From Achromobacter aloeverae (GTDB lineage Bacteria; Pseudomonadota; Gammaproteobacteria; Burkholderiales; Burkholderiaceae_B), in NCBI RefSeq assembly GCF_004121055.1, contig NZ_PYAL01000001.1:186001-250000 (forward strand): DNA of 64,000 bases, read 5' to 3'. Positions 1 to 8,366 of this stretch are shown piece after piece. Under the pieces are notes generated by a model. The model was given only the letters and a program-made list of their open reading frames with translations. It ran no database searches and was not told the origin of the DNA. Position numbers and translations under genes: made by a program. Every line of letters starts with the position of its first letter. Within the stretch, counting starts at the first letter, position 1.

Positions 1-236
1 GGGTTGACGAGAGGCGCCAGCACGTCCGGCTCCACATCGCCCAGCAGCGCATAGCATGCGTCGCGCGCCGCCGCCGTCGACGCGAACGTGTCCGACCGCT
101 CTCGCACGTAATCCGCCAGCACCACGTCCGCGTCCCCCGTGCCGGGCGCCACGCCGTGATCGGCGGCCATTGCCTCCTGGTGTTCCGATGGCCCTGGACG
201 CTTCTTCAGACCGAGTAATTCTCTCCACCAGCCCAC
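1..236 (-). CDS. Hypothetical protein, 3'-truncated by window edge
   Basis: Only the first 78 codons are visible; the gene runs off the left edge of the window. The reading frame opens with a GTG at 236 that has a clear AGGAGG ribosome binding site about 8 bases upstream, and starts VGWWRELLGLKKRP. A second in-frame ATG at 170 also has an AGGAGG site, so a shorter form starting MAADHGVAP is possible. The N-terminus is mixed basic and hydrophobic with no clear signal peptide, followed by an acidic helical stretch. I do not recognise the family. The two good ribosome binding sites and the continuous open frame are the only support that it is a gene. Confidence 0.5.
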   Translation of the reverse strand, partial: MGWWRELLGLKKRPGPSEHQEAMAADHGVAPGTGDADVVLADYVRERSDTFASTAAARDACYALLGDVEPDVLAPLVN

Positions 237-356
237 GCTGATTGCCTCCTGACGGGGCGCAAGAAACCGGAAATGCCGCCACGCATCGTGGCCAATGCCG
301 ACGGCTTCCCGATATCCGCGCCCGTATCCAGTCATAGTCCGTACGGGCGCACCCGG

Positions 357-818
357 CTATTTCCGGGCCACCTTGTCGTCGGCCCCGCCGGTGTAGTGCA
401 GCTTGGCCAGTTCAGCCAAGGCCTTCTCCGCGGATTCCAGCGTCAGAACGATGCGTCCCACGAGCACGCCCATCGAGACTTCTTCGCGCACGTACTTCGT
501 CTCGCCCGCGTCCAGCGTAAAGCTCAGCGTCTTCTCGGTTTCGGTGGACGCGGCGGCCTTATAGGTGCCTTTTGCGCCATCCACGTAGAAGAAGCCCCCC
601 GGCTGCGACTTGCCCACGACCTGGTCGTTCAGGCGTATCTCGGGCTGCACGGCGGCGCCGAGCATCGAAGACGAACGGAAGAAATACACGCGCCCTTGCC
701 CCTCCTTGACCTGCGGAATCGTCGAAGACATCTCGGCGAACTTGGGACCGCTGGCTGCGCAACCGGCCAGCAGCGCCACGCCCGCTGCCACGAACGCCCA
801 CTTCATCACCCGCTTCAT
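357..818 (-). CDS. DUF2846-type lipoprotein
   Basis: Predicted 153-residue envelope lipoprotein. The N-terminus has two basic residues, a hydrophobic stretch and a lipobox ending LLAGC at about residue 20, so it should be lipidated and held in the periplasm or outer membrane. The rest matches the DUF2846 pattern: a GRVYFFR strand early, a central GGFFYVD segment, then beta-strand repeats that end in a short helix. Family members are small beta-rich lipoproteins of unknown function. Its ATG overlaps the stop of the upstream lipoprotein gene by 4 bases (ATGA), so the two are translationally coupled and probably work together. Confident on gene and family, not on role. Confidence 0.85.
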   Translation of the reverse strand: MKRVMKWAFVAAGVALLAGCAASGPKFAEMSSTIPQVKEGQGRVYFFRSSSMLGAAVQPEIRLNDQVVGKSQPGGFFYVDGAKGTYKAAASTETEKTLSFTLDAGETKYVREEVSMGVLVGRIVLTLESAEKALAELAKLHYTGGADDKVARK

Positions 819-1249
819 TGCCTCTCTCCCAGCTTCAGCACGACCGGCAGGCCGAGCGCGGAATACGCACGGTCCCCCGGTAGATAAAATCCGACGAGCT
901 TGTCTTGCGTCACCACCAGGTACGCTTCATGGACCTGGCGTCCTTCGATCGTGAACACCGCGCCTACAGGACGCAGCACGCTGCCCTGGGGCAACGTGCC
1001 GACCTGCCGCCATTGCGAACCCCGCGCAATCTGGCGGCGGTAGCCCGTCGGCAGCATGACCTCGACGTCTTCCTGGAGGAACTGGACTTCTTGCGCGGCG
1101 GCGTTAGCGTCCAGCGTCGCCGGCGCATGGCGCACATTGGCCGCGCACCCGGTCAACACAAGTGCGAGCAGCCCGGCCATGAATGGGCGCGAGCCGCGAC
1201 GACGCCATCGGCGCAGGCGCCGCACATCTCCCAGCCTTGAATCCGCCAC
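815..1249 (-). CDS. Small lipoprotein of unknown function
   Basis: Predicted 144-residue lipoprotein and first gene of a two-gene unit with the DUF2846 protein. A strongly basic N-region (RRLRRWRRR) precedes a hydrophobic segment ending LVLTGC, a good lipobox with the cysteine at residue 35. The mature part is about 110 residues and predicted beta-rich, with no family I can name. The start is uncertain: the long form begins with GTG at 1249, while an internal ATG at 1180 would leave the signal without positive charge. I prefer the long form, although no strong ribosome binding site is seen. The AT-rich region and palindrome upstream probably hold the promoter. Confidence 0.75.
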   Translation of the reverse strand: MADSRLGDVRRLRRWRRRGSRPFMAGLLALVLTGCAANVRHAPATLDANAAAQEVQFLQEDVEVMLPTGYRRQIARGSQWRQVGTLPQGSVLRPVGAVFTIEGRQVHEAYLVVTQDKLVGFYLPGDRAYSALGLPVVLKLGERQ

Positions 1250-1290
1250 AATTTGGTCTCATTCTTCTAATCTACTACAAAACATAACAA

Positions 1291-1307
1291 ATCTATTCTG
1301 AATAGAT
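1291..1307. promoter_or_regulatory. Candidate operator, 8+1+8 palindrome
   Basis: ATCTATTC and GAATAGAT form perfect inverted arms around one base. The site lies about 42 bases upstream of the GTG start of the lipoprotein gene, inside an AT-rich stretch in an otherwise GC-rich region. That position suits a dimeric regulator, but the regulator is unknown. Confidence 0.4.
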
Positions 1308-1512
1308 GCTGAAACAGAGACCGGCAGCGGAACGCCGGGACGCCGGGACAGTGTCTCGGAACATTGCGTGCCGCTGCCTGGCGCGCGGCATCCAGCAGTT
1401 CCACGATGCCTATCCAAGGCGTTGCGGATCCGGCTCCGCCGGTCCGCCTGCGCCGTCCCCTAGAGGGGGCTTGCGAAGGAGGTACGGGTGGGCGCCCCTT
1501 GGCCCCGACGCG

Positions 1513-1590
1513 AAAGAAAACACCCCGGTGAACCTGCCCGCCCGGGGTTGGATATCATCCAATCCGGGCGGGAGGTCCACCGGGGTGTTC
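1513..1590 (-). terminator. Strong intrinsic terminator of dehydrogenase operon
   Basis: The two arms, about 33 bases each, pair almost perfectly (outer arm CACCCCGGTG with CACCGGGGTG, inner arm CCCGCCCGG with CCGGGCGGG). The turn at 1552-1556 is very tight. Read on the minus strand, the stem is followed directly by TTTTCTTT. It lies 90-170 bases after the stop of the cytochrome c gene, so it should end the minus-strand dehydrogenase transcript and insulate the lipoprotein pair. Confidence 0.8.
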
Positions 1591-1681
1591 GTGACGCTTG
1601 CTCCTTTCGGAGCGCTTGTCCCTTCCGAAGCCAGCCGGAACGGCCGGCCGGGAGGCCGGTCGTCCTTGCCCTAGTCCTTCA

Positions 1682-3013
1682 TCAGCGCTTGGGCTCCGCC
1701 GCGGCGCCCGAATCCTTGCGGATCTTGGCGACCTGGTCGGCGGTGACCGCCGGCGCCTTGTTGCCCCAGCTGGAACGCACGAAGGTCAGCACGTCGGCGA
1801 CATCCTGGTTGGTCAGGCGGTCGTCGAAGGCGGGCATGCCGTAGTGCGTGGGCGCGGCCTTCGTCGAAGGCATCTCGCCACCGCGCAGGACGATGGAGAT
1901 CAGCGACGTCGGATCGGCGGAGTTGACCGCCGAGTTCTGCGCCAGCACCGGGAACGTCTGCTCGTAGCCCTTGCCCGTCGAACGGTGGCAGGCCATGCAG
2001 TTGTCCACGAAGGTCAGCGCGCCATTGCTGCGGTCCGAACCGGAGATCAAGGCCTTGTACGCGGTGTCGTCGTAGGCCAGCGCCTTGGCGTTGGGATCGA
2101 CGGGCTTGAGCGTCTTCAGGTACTTGGCGATGGCCGTCACGTCCTCGTCGCTGGCGTACTGCAGGCTATGCTCCACCACGTCGGACATGCCGCCGAAGGC
2201 CGCCGTATGGTCGTTGCGTCCGCTCTTGAGGAACGCGACGATATCGGCTTCCGTCCACTTGCCCAGGCCGTCGGTGATGTCACCGCGCAGGTTCTTGGCC
2301 AGGTAGTTGTCGATGACGCCGCCCGAGAGGAAGGCGGTATCGGTGTCCGACAGCGCTTTTTCCTGGTAGCCCATGCCGCGCGGCGTGTGGCAGGCCGAGC
2401 AGTGGCCCAGCCCTTCCACCAGGTACTTGCCGCGCAACACGGCGTCCTTGTCGGCCGAGGCCGCGGCGTCGTCGGTCGCCACGTCGGGCGCGTAGACATG
2501 GCGCCAGATCGACAGCGGCCAGCGCATGGACAAGGGCCAGGTGATGTCGGAGTCCTTGTTGGCCTGCGACACCGGTTGCACGCCGTGCATGAAGTACGCG
2601 TACAGCGCCTTGACGTCCGACGGACGGATGTTGGCGTAGTTCGGGTACGGCATGGCCGGATACAACGTGGACCCATCCTTGCCTATGCCACGGCGCAGGG
2701 CGTTATCGAAGTCCTCCAGCGTGAACTTGCCGATGCCGGTGTCCTTGTCCGGCGTGATATTGGTCGAATAGATCTTGCCCACCGGGGTATCGAAACCCAG
2801 GCCGCCGGCGAAAGGCTTGCCCTTCTCCGCAGTGTGGCAGGCGACGCAATCCCCCAGCTTGGCCAGGTAGGCGCCGCGGGCGATGAGTTGTTGATCTTCC
2901 GAAGCAGCCGCCGGGGCCGGCGCGGCGGATTGCGCCGACGACGGGCTCCAGGCCACGGTGGCGGCGGCGGAGGTAGCCAGGACCAGGGTCGCGATAGCGT
3001 AGCGATTCAGCAT
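1682..3013 (-). CDS. Triheme cytochrome c subunit of membrane dehydrogenase
   Basis: Predicted 443-residue periplasmic cytochrome c that takes electrons from the flavoprotein subunit and passes them to ubiquinone or a terminal oxidase. A Sec signal peptide with SSAQSA near residue 30 is followed by three heme c sites: CVACH at 56-60, CSACH at 205-209 and CMACH at 339-343. Three hemes and this length are typical of the cytochrome subunits of gluconate, sorbitol, fructose and alcohol dehydrogenases. The start is the ATG at 3013, with AAGGGG 8 bases upstream. It lies 14 bases after the GMC gene and is the last gene of the operon before a strong terminator. The electron donor substrate cannot be read from this subunit. 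Confidence 0.93.
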   Translation of the reverse strand: MLNRYAIATLVLATSAAATVAWSPSSAQSAAPAPAAASEDQQLIARGAYLAKLGDCVACHTAEKGKPFAGGLGFDTPVGKIYSTNITPDKDTGIGKFTLEDFDNALRRGIGKDGSTLYPAMPYPNYANIRPSDVKALYAYFMHGVQPVSQANKDSDITWPLSMRWPLSIWRHVYAPDVATDDAAASADKDAVLRGKYLVEGLGHCSACHTPRGMGYQEKALSDTDTAFLSGGVIDNYLAKNLRGDITDGLGKWTEADIVAFLKSGRNDHTAAFGGMSDVVEHSLQYASDEDVTAIAKYLKTLKPVDPNAKALAYDDTAYKALISGSDRSNGALTFVDNCMACHRSTGKGYEQTFPVLAQNSAVNSADPTSLISIVLRGGEMPSTKAAPTHYGMPAFDDRLTNQDVADVLTFVRSSWGNKAPAVTADQVAKIRKDSGAAAEPKR

Positions 3014-3027
3014 GTCGATTCCCCTTA

Positions 3028-4803
3028 TCAAGCCTGCACCAGCGGACCGGGCGACTTCAGGTATTGCTCCTTGATCGCTTTCACCGCGTGGTAGGCCAGC
3101 GCGACGACGGCGCCCGTGGGGTTGTAGCCCATGTTCTGCGGGAACGCCGAGGCGCCCAGCACGAACAGGTTGGAGACATCCCAGCTCTGCAGGTACTTGT
3201 TGACCACGCTGTTCGACGGATTCGTGCCCATGATGGCGCCGCCGGTAGTGTGGGTGGATTGATAGACCCGCGTGTCGTAGTGCTGGCCCTTCTTGCGTAT
3301 CGCGCGTATGACCTTTTCCGGCTTCAGGGCCTTGCCGACCTCTTCGATGCGGTCGCCCATGTAGGAAAGCATGTCGTATTCGTTGTCATGCCAATCGAAG
3401 GTCATGCGCAGCAGCGGCAGGCCGTGCGAGTCCTTGTACGTCGGATCCAGGTCCAGGTAGGCGTCGCGATACGACATCACCGAACCCGAAATACCGATGG
3501 CCATATGGCGCTGGTAGGCATCGGCGACGCCCGCCTTCCACTTGCTGCCCCAGGTCGGCGTGCCCGGCGGCGTGGGCGTCTGGCTGATGGGGCGGCCACC
3601 GTAGCGCACGTGACGGATGCTGGCGCCGCCCAGGAAGCCCAGCTTGCCGTGGTCGAACTGGTCGCCGTTCAGGTCGTCCATGCCGACGCCGCCGGCGCCC
3701 GTGCCGATGAAGGGGTTGAGCGTCGTGCCCTTGGGCAGCAGCGCGCTGATGGAACCGTTCATCTGGTACGCATAGTTCTTGCCGACCACGCCCTCGCCGG
3801 TCTTGGGGTCGTAGGGCTTGCCGATGCCCGACAGCAGCAGCAGGCGCACGTTGTGCATCTGGTAGGCCGCCGAGATCACGAGATCCGCGGGCTGCTCGGT
3901 TTCGCGGCCCTGGGCGTCCACATAGGTCACGCCGGTGGCCTTCTTCTTGTCGGAATCCAGGTTGATGCGCGTCACATAGGACAGCGGACGAACCTCGAAG
4001 TTTTCCTTCTTCAGGAGCACCGGCAGGATGGTCGTCTGCGGCGAAGCCTTCGAGTACATATAGCAGCCGAAATCTTCGCAGAAGCCGCAGAAATTACAGG
4101 GGCCCAGGCGCACGCCATAGATGTTGGTGTACGGCTGCGACGCATTGGCCGCGGGAGCGGGATACGGATGGAAGCCGACTTCCTTCGCCGCCTTCTCGAA
4201 CAGTTGCGCGCCCAGCGTGTTGACCAGCGGCGGGTTCGGGTAGTCGCGCTTGCGCGCGCCTTCCAGCGGATTGCCGCCTTCGACGATCTTGCCGTTCAGG
4301 TTGCCGGCCTTGCCGGAAGTGCCCATCAGGTACTCGCCCTTGTCGAAATGTTCTTCCATTTCGTCATAGGTGACGCCGAAATCCTGGATGGTCATGTTCT
4401 CCGGGATGAACTTCTTCCCGTAACGCTCTTCGTAGTGCGAACGCAGCTTGAGTTCTTCCGGCAGCATGCGGTAGTGCATGCCGTTCCAGTGAAAGCCCGC
4501 GCCGCCCACGCCGTTGCCCAGCAGGAACGAGCCGTTCTGCCGGTAAGGCACGGCCAGGTCGTTCGGGCTGTGGCGGATGGTGACGGTCTCCTTGGCCAGT
4601 TCCTGGAACAGCTTGCCGCGCACGGCGTAGTCCAGTTCGTCGATGACCTTGGGGTATTGGGCGTCGGTCGGCGTGTCGCGCATGGCGCCACGTTCCAGCG
4701 CCACCACGTTCAGGCCTTCGCTGGTGAGTTCCTGCGCGAGGATGGACCCCGTCCAGCCGAGGCCGATGATGACGACGTCGACTTTATCTTTCTTGATTGC
4801 CAT
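3028..4803 (-). CDS. GMC-family FAD dehydrogenase large subunit
   Basis: Predicted 591-residue catalytic flavoprotein oxidising a sugar, sugar acid or polyol, related to gluconate 2-dehydrogenase and fructose dehydrogenase large subunits. The FAD-binding motif GLGWTG lies at 14-19. A GNGVGGAGFHWNG segment near 97-109 and the C-terminal GMC domain with THTTGG and NPTGAVVALAYHA complete the fold. Four cysteines at 236, 239, 242 and 247 (CNFCGFCEDFGC) fit the 3Fe-4S site of this dehydrogenase class. An upstream in-frame extension was rejected because ATG 4803 has a GAGG site and keeps the normal 4-base gap from the small-subunit stop. There is no signal peptide, so export probably depends on the Tat signal of the small subunit. 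Substrate unknown. Confidence 0.93.
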   Translation of the reverse strand: MAIKKDKVDVVIIGLGWTGSILAQELTSEGLNVVALERGAMRDTPTDAQYPKVIDELDYAVRGKLFQELAKETVTIRHSPNDLAVPYRQNGSFLLGNGVGGAGFHWNGMHYRMLPEELKLRSHYEERYGKKFIPENMTIQDFGVTYDEMEEHFDKGEYLMGTSGKAGNLNGKIVEGGNPLEGARKRDYPNPPLVNTLGAQLFEKAAKEVGFHPYPAPAANASQPYTNIYGVRLGPCNFCGFCEDFGCYMYSKASPQTTILPVLLKKENFEVRPLSYVTRINLDSDKKKATGVTYVDAQGRETEQPADLVISAAYQMHNVRLLLLSGIGKPYDPKTGEGVVGKNYAYQMNGSISALLPKGTTLNPFIGTGAGGVGMDDLNGDQFDHGKLGFLGGASIRHVRYGGRPISQTPTPPGTPTWGSKWKAGVADAYQRHMAIGISGSVMSYRDAYLDLDPTYKDSHGLPLLRMTFDWHDNEYDMLSYMGDRIEEVGKALKPEKVIRAIRKKGQHYDTRVYQSTHTTGGAIMGTNPSNSVVNKYLQSWDVSNLFVLGASAFPQNMGYNPTGAVVALAYHAVKAIKEQYLKSPGPLVQA

Positions 4804-4807
4804 TGAT

Positions 4808-5539
4808 TTAACCTCGGCGTCCGGAGATCGAAACAGGCCCGTAGGGGTACTTTTCACCGGGGCGCGTGGCCCAGTCGGCGAAGTCGGCACGGGCGCCAGG
4901 GAAGCCCATCAGCTTCCACCCCACCATGTCGGCATTGCCGCCGTGGATGGGGTCGGAAAGGAAGCCTTCCTTGGTGTTCTTCAGCAAATAGCCGAAAAAC
5001 GTGTTGGCGGGCACCTGGTCGAACTTGACCTTGTTGTGCTCCATGTCGCTCAACACGGTTTCCTGCGTCGCATGGTCCAGATCGGCGAAGATCTTGTTGT
5101 ATTGCTTCTTGCAATAGGCATCGCAGGCCGCGATGCCGAGGCGGTAGATGTCGCGCGGCGCCAGGCTCAGCTGATAGCCCATTTCCGGCGTTTGGTCCGT
5201 GTGGAAGGGCCCCTGCATGTACCACAGCTTGCCGTGGCCATAGGGCAGTTCCATCTGCTTGTCGAGGAAGACCGGCACTTGGGCGGCCACCGCGCCGGGC
5301 CCCAGATCGTCCGCGGGGATCAGGCGATCGACCGCGGCGTGGAGGAACTTCCACTCGTCCGCGGTGAAATAGCGGGGTTCGTAGGGCGCATTGCTGCCGG
5401 ACGCGGCCGCCGTGGTGGACGTACCGCTGCTACAGGCCGTCTGCGTGAGCGCCGCGCCCGTCGCCAGCGTGGACGCTGGAACGATGGAAATCACCTGGCG
5501 CAAAAACTTGCGACGCGGCTCTTGATCGTCATTGGACAT
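4808..5539 (-). CDS. Gluconate 2-dehydrogenase-type small subunit (Tat signal)
   Basis: Predicted 243-residue small subunit of the three-subunit dehydrogenase. The N-terminus carries a twin-arginine signal, EPRRKFLRQ, followed by a hydrophobic segment, so it is expected to carry the folded flavoprotein partner through the Tat system. The remainder matches the gluconate 2-dehydrogenase subunit 3 family, with a WKFLHAAVDRLIP-type helix after the signal and a late VGWKLMGFPG segment. A GTG start 27 bases upstream is possible, but it would overlap the operator-like palindrome. I use ATG 5539. It is the first gene of an operon with the GMC and cytochrome subunits. The substrate class remains inference. 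Confidence 0.88.
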   Translation of the reverse strand: MSNDDQEPRRKFLRQVISIVPASTLATGAALTQTACSSGTSTTAAASGSNAPYEPRYFTADEWKFLHAAVDRLIPADDLGPGAVAAQVPVFLDKQMELPYGHGKLWYMQGPFHTDQTPEMGYQLSLAPRDIYRLGIAACDAYCKKQYNKIFADLDHATQETVLSDMEHNKVKFDQVPANTFFGYLLKNTKEGFLSDPIHGGNADMVGWKLMGFPGARADFADWATRPGEKYPYGPVSISGRRG

Positions 5540-5938
5540 GGATGTCTTCGCTAGTGTCCAGGACACTGACGCGAGTCGGCAACTCGGTATCGCCTCGCAT
5601 CAGGACCCTGATGATTTGAGAAAAAACGCGAGATCGCTTCCGGAACTGCACGTGGATCTATGTCCACGTCCCCACCCTGCACCGCAGCCATGCCTTGCCC
5701 AAACTGCACCCATGACAGCCCAGCAAACGGCCTGTAAAGGGTCGGCCGCTACACAAAAGCAAAACGAAAAAACGCACTACGAAGCAATCGGCAATTCAGC
5801 AATCGATCGCGTAAGAATGTTAACCGTTTTCTAACGGATGAGGAGAATTTGGACGCGGAAATTACCCTTACTTTATGCTGAGTAACGATGCGTAAGCGGC
5901 TTGTGGTCGACGAAACGCAGCCCGAACATCCGCTCCGA
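5540..5938. other. Promoter region of dehydrogenase operon
   Basis: This 399-base gap separates the FadR-type regulator stop from the dehydrogenase operon start. It is AT-richer than its surroundings between about 5750 and 5880 and holds no supported gene. Besides the palindrome at 5553-5567, a small inverted repeat CCGTT/AACGG lies at 5824-5837. An operon promoter within this region is inferred; I cannot place a convincing -35/-10 pair. Confidence 0.5.
5553..5567. promoter_or_regulatory. Candidate operator, perfect 7+1+7 inverted repeat
   Basis: AGTGTCC and GGACACT are perfect inverted arms around a single A. The site sits 14-28 bases before the start codon of the dehydrogenase small subunit, in its leader, where a bound repressor would block transcription or the transcript could fold. 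The adjacent FadR-type regulator is the natural candidate, but the sequence does not match a FadR consensus I know. Confidence 0.45.
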
Positions 5939-6718
5939 TCACGGGGCAAACGTCTCGTCCAACGTGCGCATGCGCGAGTTGTTGATGTGCTCGCGCATCG
6001 CATCGCGCGCCTCGTCCGGCTTTTCGTTCTTGATGGCGAGGAAGATGCGCTCGTGTTCGCGCTGCACCTGGCGACCGCGGCTCGCTTCGCTGGCCAGCGC
6101 CAGGCTGCGCATGACGCGCATGTAGTCGAAGATTTGCGTGGCCAGCGATTGCAGCGCGGTGACGAACAGGTCGTTGCGACAGGCCAGCGCGATCGCTTGA
6201 TGGAAGCGGAAATCCGCCTCGTTGCCGACCTGCCGATTGTCCAGCGCACGCTGCATGTCCGCCAGCGCGGACGCCATCGCGGCGAGGTCTTCGTCGTTGC
6301 GGCGCAAGGCCGCCATATAGGCGGCATCGCCCTCGATGGCGCGGCGCAGCTCCATGCAACGGACCAGTTCGGCCAGGCCGCCTATCGGCGCCAACCTGAC
6401 CAGTTCGGGGCTGAGCCGGCGCCGCACATAGGACCCTGCCCCCCGTTGCGACACGACGATGCCGTCGGTTTGCAGGCGGAACAAGGCCTCGCGCACCACG
6501 GGACGGGAAACGCCGAAGGCCGCGCACAGATCGAATTCGGAAGGCAGCCGGCTGTCCTCGGGATACTTGCCTTGCGTGATCTGTTGCAGCAGCTGGTCGT
6601 AGAGCTGGTCGGCCAGGCGCGGCGGCCGCTCGGGCGTGCGCAGGCCTTCGGCTGCACGGGGCGCTTCGGCGAGGCGATCGGCGCCTTGTTGGGAGAAATC
6701 GTTGCGAGCTTTTTTCAT
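5939..6718 (-). CDS. GntR/FadR-family transcriptional regulator
   Basis: Predicted 259-residue repressor-type regulator. The N-terminal winged helix-turn-helix is typical of GntR proteins: LADQLYDQLLQQI, then SRLPSEFDLCAAFGVSRPVVREALFRLQTDGIV and a GAGSYVRRR wing. The C-terminal helical FCD domain has the metal/ligand pattern with ELRRAIEGDAAYMAA, DFRFHQAIA and EHERIFLAI, as in FadR-subfamily regulators of organic-acid catabolism. ATG 6718 is chosen; a GTG 60 bases upstream would add a cysteine-rich tail not typical of the family. It lies between the dehydrogenase operon (same strand, downstream) and the divergent Bug/GST/dehydratase operon, so it could control either. The ligand is probably an organic acid related to the dehydratase substrate. 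Confidence 0.9.
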   Translation of the reverse strand: MKKARNDFSQQGADRLAEAPRAAEGLRTPERPPRLADQLYDQLLQQITQGKYPEDSRLPSEFDLCAAFGVSRPVVREALFRLQTDGIVVSQRGAGSYVRRRLSPELVRLAPIGGLAELVRCMELRRAIEGDAAYMAALRRNDEDLAAMASALADMQRALDNRQVGNEADFRFHQAIALACRNDLFVTALQSLATQIFDYMRVMRSLALASEASRGRQVQREHERIFLAIKNEKPDEARDAMREHINNSRMRTLDETFAP

Positions 6719-7179
6719 GGTGCTTTTTTGTAGCGAGTATATCTCCCGTATCCGGCCGGCGCGGCAGCACGAAAACACCAGTTGCCTTACAACTTAACAA
6801 TGATGTAATTTACCCAAAAAACATGCCCATGGAGACAACACACCCCCTCTGGCAGACGGTATAGGCGCCGTTCGTGTTACGAACGGTAGCCACATCGACT
6901 GGCGGTTTACGCTAGTTCGATGCGCCTCCGTCTTCTTGGCCCGCGCCCGCGCAATCCGCGGCGCGCGCCATGGACGGCAACGCCGCCAGCCCTCTTCCAC
7001 GCCCATCAGTTTGATGCTTCATGACGCGCGGCGATCCATCGTCCGCGCGCCAGGGCCGCGAGACCCCTCGGTCGGCCCCGCAGTCCCAAGGAACCGGCGC
7101 CACGTCAGCGGCCCGGCGCTCGCCCCGGCGAGCCGCGCATGCCAATTTGCAGTGCCAATAAAAACCAAGGAGACAATCG
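6719..7179. other. Divergent regulatory region, FadR-type gene / Bug operon
   Basis: This 461-base gap between the minus-strand FadR-type gene and the plus-strand Bug operon holds no supported gene. The left 100 bases are AT-rich and probably carry the regulator promoter. A strong inverted repeat at 6868-6886 is listed separately. AAGGAGAC at 7168-7175 is the ribosome binding site of the Bug gene. Confidence 0.5.
6868..6886. promoter_or_regulatory. Candidate operator, perfect 8+3+8 inverted repeat
   Basis: CCGTTCGT and ACGAACGG flank GTT in the divergent region between the FadR-type regulator and the Bug operon, about 150 bases from the regulator start. Arm length and spacing are normal for a dimeric winged-helix protein. 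I infer it is the binding site of the neighbouring regulator. Confidence 0.5.
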
Positions 7180-8181
7180 ATGTTGAACAAACTGTTGAGG
7201 GCCCGCTTGTTGCGCGCCCCTTGCCTGGCGCTGGGTCTCGGCACGCTGACCGCCCTGGCCGCCCTCGCCGTCCCCACCGCCCAGGCGCAGGTCGGCAATC
7301 CCCTGCGCATCGTGGTGCCGTTCAATCCGGGCGGCGGCTCGGACCTGTTCGCGCGGCTGGTCGCGCCGGGCCTGGGCAAGGCGCTCAATGAAAATGCCAT
7401 CGTCGAGAACCGCGCCGGCGCGGGCGGCATCATCGGCACGGAAACCGTCATCCGCTCCCGGCCCGAGGACAGGATGCTGCTGGTGGCCGACTCCGCAGTC
7501 TACACCATCGTGCCCGCGCTCTATCCCAACCTGCAATACAAGCGCGCGGACCTGGTTCCCGTCGCCAACCTGGCGATGTTCGGCAATGTGCTGGTGGTGG
7601 GCGCCAACTCGCGCTTCAAGACATTCCAGGACGTGCTGGCGGCCGCGCGCAAGGCGCCCGGTACATTGACCATCGGGTCAGCCGGCACGGGCAGCATCAC
7701 GCACCTGACCGCCGAGAAGCTGATGGAGGATGCCAAGATCAAGCTGGTGCATGTGCCGTACAAGGGCAGCGGCCCGGCCATCACCGATACGGCGGGCGGC
7801 CACCTCGACATGGTCTTCACCGGCCTGCCGTCGGTGCTGGAGCTGCTGCACGCCGGCAAGCTGCGCGCGCTGGCCATCGCCACGCCCGAACGCTCGCCCG
7901 ACGCGCCGGACGTCCCCACCATCAGCGAATCGGGCGTGCCCGGCTTCACCTCCATGATTTCGCAAGGCCTGTTCGCGCCGCCCAATACCCCGCCCAAGAC
8001 CGTCGCCGCGATGAACGCCGCCGTCGTCGCCTTCATGCGCCAGCCGGACACGCAAGCCACGCTGCGCAAGATGATGGTGGCGCCGGTCGACCAGTCGGCC
8101 GACGCCTACAAGCAATGGCTGGACAAGGAGTCCACCGACTGGGCGGCCTTGATCAAGGCCGCCAAGGTGCACGTGGAGTAA
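7180..8181 (+). CDS. Bug/TctC-family periplasmic solute receptor (1)
   Basis: Predicted 333-residue periplasmic binding protein of the Bug family, the receptor type of tripartite tricarboxylate transporters, which binds small carboxylated or aromatic compounds. A Sec signal ends at AQA near residue 36. The family landmarks follow: IVVPFNPGGGSD, VENRAGAGG, a central HVPYKGSGPA and LRALAIATPERS. The start has AAGGAGAC at good spacing. It is the first gene of a plus-strand unit with a GST-like protein and an enolase-superfamily dehydratase, so the ligand may be the dehydratase substrate, for example a sugar acid. No TctA or TctB gene is nearby; the receptor must borrow a membrane partner or act as a sensor. 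Confidence 0.93.
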   Translation: MLNKLLRARLLRAPCLALGLGTLTALAALAVPTAQAQVGNPLRIVVPFNPGGGSDLFARLVAPGLGKALNENAIVENRAGAGGIIGTETVIRSRPEDRMLLVADSAVYTIVPALYPNLQYKRADLVPVANLAMFGNVLVVGANSRFKTFQDVLAAARKAPGTLTIGSAGTGSITHLTAEKLMEDAKIKLVHVPYKGSGPAITDTAGGHLDMVFTGLPSVLELLHAGKLRALAIATPERSPDAPDVPTISESGVPGFTSMISQGLFAPPNTPPKTVAAMNAAVVAFMRQPDTQATLRKMMVAPVDQSADAYKQWLDKESTDWAALIKAAKVHVE

Positions 8182-8366
8182 ACCGTGTACGCCCATGGGC
8201 GGCGGCGGCCCCGTGCAAGCACACACCCATGGGCCGCCCGTCCCGCCGCCGGCCAACCGCCGCGTATCCGTCGTAATGCGCGGCGCCGTGCGGCCCTGCC
8301 ATGACGCCACGCCAGCCCGCACGATCACCAAAAACATTCCCCCCGTCGAATCCGGAGAAGCAGTCA

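Larger units (their letters stand above)
1250..1681. other. Intergenic region with promoter and terminator signals
   Basis: This 432-base gap has no convincing gene. The left part (about 1255-1305) is AT-rich and probably carries the promoter of the leftward lipoprotein pair, including the palindrome listed separately. The right part holds the large hairpin that terminates the cytochrome operon. A second small hairpin lies at 1641-1662 (CCGGCC/GGCCGG core). A plus-strand open frame through here includes the hairpin and lacks a ribosome binding site. Confidence 0.6.

Noticed and set aside
8186-8250. Repeated CCCATGGG segments after Bug gene 1 as a terminator
   Set aside because: The two palindromic copies do not form one long stem with a T-tract; structure too ambiguous to annotate.
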